Assembly (NCBI GenBank): GCA_027294815.1
Contig: JAPULP010000127.1
Coordinates: forward strand, 1-22,627
From: Gemmatimonadota bacterium
Lineage (GTDB): Bacteria > Gemmatimonadota > Gemmatimonadetes > Gemmatimonadales > GWC2-71-9
Direction: 5' to 3'
Length of the DNA: 22,627 bases
Shown: positions 16,230-22,627 of the stretch, piece by piece
Position numbering within the stretch: the first letter of the stretch is position 1
Layout of the letters: each line of letters starts with the position of its first letter
The notes under the pieces: model-generated
Seen by the model: only the letters and a program-made list of their open reading frames with translations
Databases searched by the model: none
What the model was told of the DNA's origin: nothing
Program-made: the position numbers and the translations under genes

Positions 16230-16702
16230 CACAGCAAATCCGTGAGGGCGACAGGCGCAGCATTCGGCAAATCTTGTGCCGTGATTTCGATCCCGCGGGT
16301 GGCCAGCGAACGCAATTGGTGGGCCTCCTCATCGCTCAAAAAAAGATACGGCAGGTGCTGGTGGCGATCGCCCTCGTTGTGCACGCCGCCGAGGTTCACC
16401 TTCCGAATGCTCGGGGCACCCTCGCACAACCGTCGGAGCGCATCGATACCGCTGACCAGAATGATGGTTTTGCACGAACCGTTGGCCCACGCCTCGACGC
16501 CGCCCGCGGCCTGGTCGACCGTCGTAAATTTCACCTCCATGCCGTCAGGAACCCCCAAGCGGTACAACTCCTGCTCCCAGTCGTTTTTGGCGACCTCGTC
16601 GTCCGCAAGCACGACCAAATCGGGCCTGAGCTCACGACCCCACCCCACCACGACTTGGCCGTGAATCAGCCGATCGTCGACGCGAACGAGTTCCAAGCTC
16701 AC
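16229..16702 (-). CDS. PTS mannose/fructose/sorbose-family IIB component
   Basis: EIIB takes phosphate from EIIA and phosphorylates the sugar during transport. The 157-residue length is standard. The active-site motif VRVDDRLIHGQVVVGWG contains the phospho-histidine His14. Other family features are VVLADDEVAKNDWEQELYRL and KVNLGGVHNEGDRHQHLPYL. The start is GTG 16702, overlapping the EIIA stop as GTGA. The frame is open upstream, but that portion covers the EIIA gene. Confidence 0.93.
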   Translation of the reverse strand: MSLELVRVDDRLIHGQVVVGWGRELRPDLVVLADDEVAKNDWEQELYRLGVPDGMEVKFTTVDQAAGGVEAWANGSCKTIILVSGIDALRRLCEGAPSIRKVNLGGVHNEGDRHQHLPYLFLSDEEAHQLRSLATRGIEITAQDLPNAAPVALTDLL

Positions 16703-17079
16703 GATCCAACGACCTTGATCGCCCCCGCACCGATCTCGACGGCGCGTGCCGCGGCTTCGGCGAGGGTCGCGTCTCGACGGTGCACAAAGTCCAGCAACAT
16801 CGCGAGATTCACACCCGCTACTACGGCAATGGCCGGATGCTCGCGCTGAAAGATCATCGCGGCTTGCAAGCAACTTCCGCTCGGCAGATCGACGAACAAC
16901 ACACAATCTCCGTCGCAGGCCGCTTCGGCAACCAGATCCCGGAGCGAGTCGCGGCCACAACCTTGATTGCTGATGGCCGCCAGGGCCCCGGCGTCGCCAG
17001 TAATCGCGTGAACGGCATCGACCAGAGCCTTCGCCACGGTGCCGTGTGAGACGACGACCCCCGTCAGACCGTCACTCAT
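16699..17079 (-). CDS. PTS mannose-family IIA component
   Basis: EIIA accepts phosphate from HPr. The 126-residue product begins with SDGLTGVVVSHGTVAKALVDA, in which His12 is the expected phosphorylation site. It continues with CVLFVDLPSGSCLQAA, the counterpart of the family FVDLxGGSP region, and AVVAGVNLAMLLD. The start is ATG 17079, overlapping the hprK stop by 8 nt. In many proteobacteria a lone IIA of this family follows hprK and acts in regulation; here IIB, IIC and IID follow, so transport is possible. Confidence 0.93.
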   Translation of the reverse strand: MSDGLTGVVVSHGTVAKALVDAVHAITGDAGALAAISNQGCGRDSLRDLVAEAACDGDCVLFVDLPSGSCLQAAMIFQREHPAIAVVAGVNLAMLLDFVHRRDATLAEAAARAVEIGAGAIKVVGS

Positions 17080-18040
17080 AGTCTTCCGCTAGGTACTCGC
17101 GCAAATCCCGCTGTTCGGCCAGCTGCGCGATGAGGCGCTCGTTCAGCAAATGTGCCGAGTCCACACCACTGTATTTGAGCAGATGGTTCATTGCGACGAC
17201 TTCAGACACCACCGTGATGTTCTTCCCTGGATTCAGTGGAACGACGACCTTTGGCACCTCGACCCCGAGAATCGTCGTGGTCTGCGCGTCCAACCCGGTG
17301 CGATCGGCCTCGTGTGCTTGCTCCCAATCGACGAGTTGGACGACCACCTCGATGCGTTTCTGGTAACGGACGGCGTGCACGCCGAACATCGCCGACACAT
17401 CGACGATGCCGGCACCCCGGATCTCCATGTGGCGGCGGGTGAGTTCAGGGGCCCGGCCGATCAGAACCTCGTTGCCACTCTGGGTCACGATGATCGCGTC
17501 GTCGGCGACCAACCGGTGCCCACGTTCTACGAGATCGAGCACGCACTCGCTCTTGCCAATGCCGGATCTTCCCATGAACAGCAATCCCACGCCGAACACG
17601 TCGGCGAGCGATCCATGCAGCTTCGTTGTTGGGGCAAACACTTCGTTGAGAAACGGCGTCAGCCGCTGGTAGAACTCGGCGGTGGAGAGTTTGGACCGCA
17701 GGAGGGGAATCCCGCGCTCCTTCGCCACGGCAACGAGTTCTTTGGGAACACGCTGTCCCTTGGTCACGAAAATGCAGGGGAGATCGAAGTTCAAGAACGT
17801 TTCCCACGACGCCCGACGGTCGTCGGGAGACAGGGACCGCAGGTACTCCACCTCGGTCTCGCCGAGCACGTGCAACCGTTTCGCCGGAAATCGCTTCGTG
17901 AACCCGGCGAGAACGAGTCCGGGGCTCGAAACCTGAGGGACGCGAATCGCCCGGTCGAGCCCGACGTCACCCGTCAGCATTTCGAGTTGGAGAGCTTTGC
18001 CTTTCCGGGCGAGGAGGTCGCTTACCTTAAGCAGCGTCAC
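17072..18040 (-). CDS. hprK: HPr kinase/phosphorylase
   Basis: HprK phosphorylates or dephosphorylates a serine of HPr in response to metabolic state. The 322-residue product has the usual two domains. The N-terminal part includes RIPVPQVSSPGL-like text (VPQVSSPGLVLAGF). The C-terminal kinase domain has the conserved His143 (KLHGSLADVFGVGLL), Walker A GRSGIGKS (157-164) and the family signature EIRGAGIVDVSAMFG (206-220). The start is GTG 18040, overlapping the hpf stop as GTGA. The position between hpf and PTS genes recalls the rpoN-hpf-ptsN-hprK-rapZ clusters of proteobacteria, although rpoN, ptsN and rapZ are absent here. Confidence 0.96.
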   Translation of the reverse strand: MTLLKVSDLLARKGKALQLEMLTGDVGLDRAIRVPQVSSPGLVLAGFTKRFPAKRLHVLGETEVEYLRSLSPDDRRASWETFLNFDLPCIFVTKGQRVPKELVAVAKERGIPLLRSKLSTAEFYQRLTPFLNEVFAPTTKLHGSLADVFGVGLLFMGRSGIGKSECVLDLVERGHRLVADDAIIVTQSGNEVLIGRAPELTRRHMEIRGAGIVDVSAMFGVHAVRYQKRIEVVVQLVDWEQAHEADRTGLDAQTTTILGVEVPKVVVPLNPGKNITVVSEVVAMNHLLKYSGVDSAHLLNERLIAQLAEQRDLREYLAEDYE

Positions 18041-18348
18041 TTCTCTCCGACCGCATGGCGCCGGCTCGCGGGGTTACTGGGTAATTTGTCGAGTTGGTTT
18101 CGAAGTTTCTCCGCTGCGCGGTCGAGGGCCGTTCGAAAGTCAACAGCTTCGGCACTGGCCACGTGGACGGAACCGCGCGGCATGTGTAGCAGGAACTCGA
18201 CGATTTGTCGATTGTGGTCATTATCGAACACGATCTCGGCGCGCTGGGGGCGCCACGCTAACCTGGCGGTTCGTTCGATCAACTCCACTGCTCGATCGCG
18301 GAGCATATCATCGATTTGACAGTGACGGGCAGTTACCGTGACTTCCAC
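18037..18348 (-). CDS. hpf: Ribosome hibernation promoting factor (short HPF/RaiA family)
   Basis: The product binds the 30S subunit in the decoding region and keeps ribosomes inactive in slow growth. It has 103 residues and only the N-terminal domain, so it is the short HPF type. Visible features are VEVTVTARHCQIDDMLRD at the start, AEIVFDNDHNRQIVEFLLHMP in the sheet region, and DFRTALDRAAEKLRNQL in the last helix. The start is GTG 18348 with AAGGAG at 18360-18355, spaced 6 nt. This strong site suggests independent re-initiation after the glycosyltransferase stop at 18368-18366. Confidence 0.92.
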   Translation of the reverse strand: MEVTVTARHCQIDDMLRDRAVELIERTARLAWRPQRAEIVFDNDHNRQIVEFLLHMPRGSVHVASAEAVDFRTALDRAAEKLRNQLDKLPSNPASRRHAVGEK

Positions 18349-18365
18349 AGAAGGCTCCTTTCGTT

Positions 18366-19478
18366 TCAAGAGAGGCCGGCGGTCTCCATCACATGCGCCC
18401 GCGTTTGTTCGGCGGCGCGCTCCCACGTCAATCCGACCGCGAAGTTTCGCCCACCCAACCCGAGGCGCTCCCGAAACGCCACATCAGCAGCGACACGAAT
18501 CATCGCCGCAGCCAGCGCTTGGTGGTCTCCGTAAGGCACCAATAAGCCAGTTTCTTCCTGAATAACTGATTCTCGCAACCCCGGGCTGTCGGCCGCAATG
18601 GTCGGTGTGCCGCACGCCGACGCCTCGACGTTGGAGATACCCCACCCTTCCTTCACCGAAGGAAAAACATGGGCCCAGGCTCGCCGCAGCAAATCGCGCT
18701 TGTCCGCCTCACTGACGAATCCCAAAAACTGCACCGCGTCACCGAGGGCCAGGCGCCGCACGATCGCCTGGAGGCGGGGTCGATCGTTGCCCTCGCCGGC
18801 GATTTGGAGGAGAGCGGCCGGAAAGCGGGCCCGGACCCCCTGAAAAGCCTTGAGAGCCGTATCTATTCCCTTATAACGCTTGAGACGACCCACGTACAGG
18901 AACGTCGGGACCTCGGCCCGGCCGGCCGCCGCGTCTGGAACAAACCATTCCGTGTCGACCCCCGGATAGATGACTCGGATAGATGCTGGATCAACACCCC
19001 GGTGGCCCAACTCGTCCTTGGTGCTCTCGCTGATTGCGTGAAAAGCCGAGCGGCGATACACCCACGGAATCGGCCGCTCGGCAAGCCAGACCAGCAGCGC
19101 AACCGGAAGCGACGCCTCTTGAAACGCCGTTCTGCCGAAGAGATGAGGAACGATGGTATAGGTCGGCAGGCTGGTGAGCATGGGGAGGTAGAGTGGGAGC
19201 TTGTTCACATCTTCTACAACGATATCGTACGACGCGCGATCGAGCGCTTGGCGCACCGCCCCACGACCGAGAGCGGCAAAGCTGTGCCTGCCACCAATGC
19301 GATGGACTTCGATCCCGTCGATCACGGTCCGCGCCTCGGCGCCGTCCCAACCAGAGCACAACAGCGTGACTCGATCTCCGACGTGCACCAAACGCTTGAA
19401 GATCTCAAAAAAATGAATCTCCGCCCCTCCCGCTTGCGGATTCTCGAGGTCCAACCAGTTCACCGCGAGGATTCTCAC
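18366..19478 (-). CDS. GT4-family glycosyltransferase
   Basis: A 370-residue cytoplasmic glycosyltransferase of the retaining GT-B type (GT4). The N-lobe begins RILAVNWLDLENPQAGGAE with the Gly-rich loop. The C-lobe has PTFLYVGRLKRYKGIDTALK and the E-x7-E motif EGWGISNVE (Glu277 and Glu285), followed by ASACGTPTIAADSPGLRE. The donor is a nucleotide sugar in this family; the acceptor is unknown, with lipopolysaccharide, capsule or glycolipid all possible. The start GTG 19478 overlaps the nusB stop as GTGA. Its placement between nusB and hpf, away from any polysaccharide cluster, is unexplained. Confidence 0.92.
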   Translation of the reverse strand: MRILAVNWLDLENPQAGGAEIHFFEIFKRLVHVGDRVTLLCSGWDGAEARTVIDGIEVHRIGGRHSFAALGRGAVRQALDRASYDIVVEDVNKLPLYLPMLTSLPTYTIVPHLFGRTAFQEASLPVALLVWLAERPIPWVYRRSAFHAISESTKDELGHRGVDPASIRVIYPGVDTEWFVPDAAAGRAEVPTFLYVGRLKRYKGIDTALKAFQGVRARFPAALLQIAGEGNDRPRLQAIVRRLALGDAVQFLGFVSEADKRDLLRRAWAHVFPSVKEGWGISNVEASACGTPTIAADSPGLRESVIQEETGLLVPYGDHQALAAAMIRVAADVAFRERLGLGGRNFAVGLTWERAAEQTRAHVMETAGLS

Positions 19479-19891
19479 AGCCGGCCGTGGCGCCGCGCGA
19501 GAGCATCCAACACTCCATTGACGAACCCGGGTGCCTTCTCACCCGCAAACCATTGGGCCAAACGAACTCCTTCGTCGATCACGACCTTTGCCGGCACGTC
19601 GGTTTCCAGCAACTCGTGGAGGCCCAGACGCAAGATGTTGCGCTCGACCATGCCGATGCGCGAAAGACGCCAATTCTCCGCAGCGGCCGCGATATCGTCG
19701 TCCAGGATCTCCACTCGGGCTGCCACGCTCTCCACCAAACGCACGGCGGCTTCGCCCTCCGGTAGCTGCCTCCCCTGGGATTGCAAACCCTCGACGACCG
19801 TCTCGACCGATGGCCGATGTTGCACTTCCCACGCGTACAACAGCTGCAACGCGCGCGCGCGGACCTTCGTTTCACGTCGCAGCACGACCAT
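19475..19891 (-). CDS. nusB: Transcription antitermination factor NusB
   Basis: NusB with NusE binds boxA RNA and supports rRNA antitermination. The 138-residue all-helical product matches family length. Key stretches are ETKVRARALQLLYAWEV, LSRIGMVERNILRLGLHELL, VPAKVVIDEGVRLAQWFAGE and PGFVNGVLDALAR. The chosen ATG at 19891 lies 20 nt inside the end of ribH; the open frame upstream of it has no NusB similarity. The ribH-nusB order is widely conserved in bacteria. Confidence 0.95.
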   Translation of the reverse strand: MVVLRRETKVRARALQLLYAWEVQHRPSVETVVEGLQSQGRQLPEGEAAVRLVESVAARVEILDDDIAAAAENWRLSRIGMVERNILRLGLHELLETDVPAKVVIDEGVRLAQWFAGEKAPGFVNGVLDALARRHGRL

Positions 19892-20351
19892 CGACCTGGT
19901 CCAGCGTATTCGCCGTCTCAATTGCCGCGGCAGCCGCTTCGGCACCCTTGTTACCCGCCTCACCGCCGGCACGCGCCATAGCTTGAGCGAGAGTTTCGCA
20001 TGTCAGCAGGCCAAAACCCACGGGGATTCCGGTTTCCTGCGCCGCCGTCCCGAGTCCACGTGCGGCTTCGGCACAGATGTAGTCGAAGTGCGGTGTCTCA
20101 CCGCGGATAACCGCGCCCAACGCCACCGCCGCACGATATGTGTTGGTGTCGAGCGCGCGCTTTACCAAAAGGGGAAGTTCCCACGCGCCGGGGACCCAGA
20201 CGACATCGACACGGTTCTCCGGATACCCAGCGTCCGCCAGCGCGGTCATGGCTCCTTCCAACAACCGGCGGGTCACACCTTCGTTGAATCGGCTTGCGAC
20301 CACGAGCACCCGCCCGGGCGGGGAGCGGTCGGGAGACGAATCAGCCGGCAT
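19872..20351 (-). CDS. ribH: 6,7-dimethyl-8-ribityllumazine synthase
   Basis: RibH joins the pyrimidine intermediate with dihydroxybutanone phosphate to form lumazine. The 159-residue product contains VVASRFNEGVTRRLLEGA, VPGAWELPLLVKRAL and GAVIRGETPHFDYICAEAARG, all at the shared active site, with the catalytic His in TPHFDY. The start is ATG 20351, one base after the ribBA stop. The C-terminus has an Ala-rich GAEAAAAAIETANTLD helix as in other members. Confidence 0.95.
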   Translation of the reverse strand: MPADSSPDRSPPGRVLVVASRFNEGVTRRLLEGAMTALADAGYPENRVDVVWVPGAWELPLLVKRALDTNTYRAAVALGAVIRGETPHFDYICAEAARGLGTAAQETGIPVGFGLLTCETLAQAMARAGGEAGNKGAEAAAAAIETANTLDQVDGRAAT

Positions 20352-20352
20352 G

Positions 20353-21558
20353 TCAATGGGACAAAAGATGCCCGAGCTTATCCCGCTTGACGTCGAGATA
20401 ATCGCGGTTGTCGTCGGTCGGCAGCGGCTCAATGGGAACTCGTTCTACGATGTGCAGTCCGTATCCCTCCAGACCAATCAGTTTTTGTGGGTTGTTCGTC
20501 AACACGCGGATAGAACTGAGTCCTTGATCCATGAGGATCTGTGCCCCGATACCGTAGTTACGAAGATCCGGGGCAAAACCCAATCGCTTGTTGGCTTCGA
20601 CCGTGTCGTGTCCAGCGTCTTGCAGCTCGTACGCCTTGAGTTTGTTGAGCAGTCCGATGCCGCGACCCTCCTGGTCGAGATACACGATCACACCGGCTCC
20701 CTGATCGACGATCGCGCGCATCGCACTCTGCAACTGCCAACCGCAGTCGCAGCGCGACGAGCCAAAAACGTCGCCGGTGAGGCACTTGGAGTGCATGCGC
20801 ACCAGTACGTCCCTTTTGTCGGACACGTCGCCGTAGACGAGCGCGATGTGTTCGGCGTCGTCAACGTCGTTCGAATACCCAATCACGCGAAACTCCCCAA
20901 CCTGTGTGGGCAGCCTGGCGTTCGCGATGCGATGCACCAAGCGTTCGTGCTGCAACCGGTAGGCGACGAGTTGAGCAACGGTGACAAACGTGAGGCCTTG
21001 CTCCGCCGAAAATTCCTCGAGTTGCACACGGCGCATCATCTTGCCGTCGTCATCGAGGATTTCGCAGATCACCCCAGCCGGATAGAGCCCCGCCAAACGT
21101 GCGAGATCCACACTCGCCTCCGTTTGACCGACACGCTGGAGGACGCCGCCCCGACGGGCGCGCAACGGAAAGACGTGCCCGGGACGTCGCAGATCCTCGG
21201 GAACCGTCGCCGGATCAATGGCAATCTGGATGGTCTTGGCACGATCCCACGCCGAGATGCCGGTCGTGACACCGAACCGCTTCGCGCCATCGATGCTGAC
21301 CGTAAACGCCGTTTCGTTGGATTCGGTGTTTTCCTCCGCCATCTGGGGAAGACCCAAGGCACTACACCGTTCCGGCGTCAGCGTGAGACAGATCAAGCCG
21401 CGGCCATACTTCGTCATGAAGTTGACCGCGGCGGCGGTCATGCCCTCAGCGGCACCGACCAGATCCCCCTCGTTCTCTCTATTCTCGTCGTCGGCGACTA
21501 TGACCAGTCGCCCCTGACGAATATCTTCTATCGCCTGTTCGATAGTTCCAAATGCCAT
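20353..21558 (-). CDS. ribBA: Bifunctional DHBP synthase / GTP cyclohydrolase II
   Basis: This fused enzyme supplies both riboflavin precursors. Residues about 1-200 form 3,4-dihydroxy-2-butanone-4-phosphate synthase, with the acidic metal-binding DDENRENEGD (23-32), FMTKYGRGLICL, GVTTGISAWDRA and RPGHVFPLRARRGG. Residues about 205-401 form GTP cyclohydrolase II, with zinc ligands Cys259, Cys270 and Cys272 in KCLTGDVFGSSRCDCG, then YLDQEGRGIGL and LTNNPQKLIGLEGYGL. Both halves keep the key residues, so both are probably active. The start is ATG 21558 with GAGGGG close upstream; ribE ends 6 nt before it. Confidence 0.97.
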   Translation of the reverse strand: MAFGTIEQAIEDIRQGRLVIVADDENRENEGDLVGAAEGMTAAAVNFMTKYGRGLICLTLTPERCSALGLPQMAEENTESNETAFTVSIDGAKRFGVTTGISAWDRAKTIQIAIDPATVPEDLRRPGHVFPLRARRGGVLQRVGQTEASVDLARLAGLYPAGVICEILDDDGKMMRRVQLEEFSAEQGLTFVTVAQLVAYRLQHERLVHRIANARLPTQVGEFRVIGYSNDVDDAEHIALVYGDVSDKRDVLVRMHSKCLTGDVFGSSRCDCGWQLQSAMRAIVDQGAGVIVYLDQEGRGIGLLNKLKAYELQDAGHDTVEANKRLGFAPDLRNYGIGAQILMDQGLSSIRVLTNNPQKLIGLEGYGLHIVERVPIEPLPTDDNRDYLDVKRDKLGHLLSH

Positions 21559-21564
21559 AACCCC

Positions 21565-22173
21565 TCACTCAATATCCGTCGCCCGGGAATCGAGAAGCTG
21601 TTTCACGAACTTCCCGAGCATGTCTCCCTCCACATGGATCCGATCGCCAACACTCAGCGTTCCCAGCGTCGTGTGTTCATGCGTAAACGGAATCACCGAC
21701 ACCTGCACCACGCCGGGTTCGGGAATGGCATTCACCGTCATGCTCACCCCGTCGAGCGCGATCGAGCCGTGAAGCACTGTGACGGCGGCGATCTCGCCCG
21801 GCACCTTTACATCGATCAGGACGGCGTCACCGCGTGGAGTCACGTCGAGGACTTCGGCCACACCATCGACGTGCCCTTGCACGAAGTGACCACCCAACCG
21901 CTCCCCGACTGCCAACGCCCGCTCGAGGTTCACCCGCGCCCCCACACCCATGTCGCCAAGCGTCGTCCGTTCCCTTGTCGTAACGACGGCCTCGACGGAA
22001 AAGTTGCCGGGACCCAGCTCCATTACCGTCAGGCAAGCGCCGTTCAACGCAACGCTCTCACCCAAAGCGAGGTCATCGAATGGGGCTGGGGCGGCAATGG
22101 TCAGCTTGAGCCGGTCGCCGTCCGTCCCGACGGCCTGCACCGTCCCCTGGGCCTCTATGATCCCTGTAAACAT
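21565..22173 (-). CDS. ribE: Riboflavin synthase (alpha subunit)
   Basis: The enzyme converts two lumazine molecules to riboflavin plus the pyrimidine precursor. The 202-residue product has two lumazine-binding repeats. The first starts MFTGIIEAQGTV and has ESVALNGACLTV; the second has GHFVQGHVDGVAEVLD and IALDGVSMTVN. The chosen ATG at 22173 gives the invariant MFTGII start and overlaps the end of ribD by 19 nt. The open frame above it is shadow coding over ribD. Confidence 0.96.
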   Translation of the reverse strand: MFTGIIEAQGTVQAVGTDGDRLKLTIAAPAPFDDLALGESVALNGACLTVMELGPGNFSVEAVVTTRERTTLGDMGVGARVNLERALAVGERLGGHFVQGHVDGVAEVLDVTPRGDAVLIDVKVPGEIAAVTVLHGSIALDGVSMTVNAIPEPGVVQVSVIPFTHEHTTLGTLSVGDRIHVEGDMLGKFVKQLLDSRATDIE

Positions 22174-22627
22174 AACTCGCGATCCACCGCCAACAGCGTG
22201 TCGGGGCCCAGGGCTCGTCGGTCGATAACCGTCCACCATCGGGCATGTTCCAGTGGAACCGCTCCGAGAGAGCCAAAGGCGGGTATCCCCCTCCCCAACC
22301 AAAGAGGGGCTTTGATCCAGTACAACCGGTCCACCAACTCCCCATCCATCAGGGCCCCTATCAGTGCGCCCCCGCCCTCAATGAGGATGGAGTGGATGCC
22401 CTGCTCCCCCAGGGCGGCGAGCGACCCTGCCAAGTCGTCCGCCTCCAATACTGTAACTTGAGTATGGGCAAGGGCTTGGCGTAGTTCAACCACCCGATCA
22501 GGCCTCGCAACCACCGTGGTGGGGGCGTTGCTTGTGTCCAGGACATTGAGATCAGTAGGCATCTCGCCCACGGTCGTGAAAATCACCCTGGTGGGGGCCA
22601 CCCTCGGCTCCACTTCCCCCCGGACGG
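22155..22627 (-). CDS. ribD: Riboflavin biosynthesis protein RibD, C-terminal reductase domain (partial)
   Basis: Only the last 156 residues are visible; the gene runs off the right edge of the window. The visible part is the NADPH-dependent reductase domain: TVRG-type junction (VRGEVEPRVAPTRVIF), then SILIEGGGALIGALMDGELVDRLYW, the conserved substrate-binding glycine-rich motif (given in parts: SILIEGGGAL, ELVDRLYWI), and APLWLGRG. The N-terminal deaminase domain expected in bifunctional RibD would lie upstream, outside the window. It is the first visible gene of the rib series and overlaps ribE. An FMN riboswitch would be expected further upstream and cannot be seen. Confidence 0.88.
   Translation of the reverse strand, partial: VRGEVEPRVAPTRVIFTTVGEMPTDLNVLDTSNAPTTVVARPDRVVELRQALAHTQVTVLEADDLAGSLAALGEQGIHSILIEGGGALIGALMDGELVDRLYWIKAPLWLGRGIPAFGSLGAVPLEHARWWTVIDRRALGPDTLLAVDRELCLQGS

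Noticed and set aside
20140..22461. 773-codon open frame on the plus strand
   Set aside because: It lies antisense to ribBA, ribE, ribH and ribD, which are certain. It has no recognisable domain, and its openness follows from GC-rich codon use on the other strand.
1..22627. CRISPR arrays, insertion sequences, tRNA or rRNA genes
   Set aside because: No regularly spaced direct repeats, transposase motifs or RNA gene signatures were seen on either strand.

Overview
This is a gene-dense, GC-rich stretch of a Gram-negative bacterial chromosome. Every gene I can support lies on the minus strand, so transcription runs from high to low coordinates; long plus-strand frames are antisense shadows. The Gram-negative envelope is shown by a TonB-dependent outer-membrane receptor and a lipoprotein-type binding protein. 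A secreted protein with an 'NSPNPFNP' motif, typical of the FCB group, together with HprK plus a mannose-type PTS and a SelB, makes me favour a Gemmatimonadota-like organism. That placement is an inference; there is no rRNA marker here.

From right to left: (1) 22627-19475 holds riboflavin genes ribD (cut by the window edge), ribE, ribBA and ribH, then nusB. (2) 19478-12778 holds a GT4 glycosyltransferase, a short ribosome hibernation factor, HPr kinase (hprK), a complete mannose-family PTS (IIA, IIB, IIC, IID), HPr and Enzyme I. From ribD to ptsI nearly all genes overlap or abut, mostly by stop/start overlaps, which suggests one long translationally coupled unit. (3) 12712-9405 holds metK, ahcY and a bifunctional-nuclease-family (DUF151) protein, followed by an unrecognised exported, membrane-anchored protein (9385-8270). 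(4) 8245-3343 is a vitamin B12 uptake locus: a cobalamin riboswitch with a readable terminator/antiterminator, then btuF, btuC, btuD and a BtuB-like receptor. (5) 3236-577 holds recO and an overlapping selB. (6) 464-48 holds a small secreted FlgD-like/sorting-domain protein.

The observation most worth a second look is in btuC. The permease frame is complete and collinear with its family but contains an in-frame TGA at codon 63 (6948-6946). A perfect 6-bp stem with a CGGCA loop begins 10 nt downstream, giving 16 nt from UGA to loop, close to the published bacterial SECIS pattern, and selB lies 3.7 kb downstream. It may be selenocysteine recoding, a reinitiating split gene (TGA is followed directly by TTG), a plain nonsense mutation or a base-call error. 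The sequence alone cannot decide. A second notable item is the riboswitch expression platform, in which the terminator hairpin also holds the btuF ribosome-binding site and its U-tract holds the apparent TTG start. A third is a set of low-complexity, T-rich or AT-rich intergenic elements that stand out from their GC-rich surroundings.
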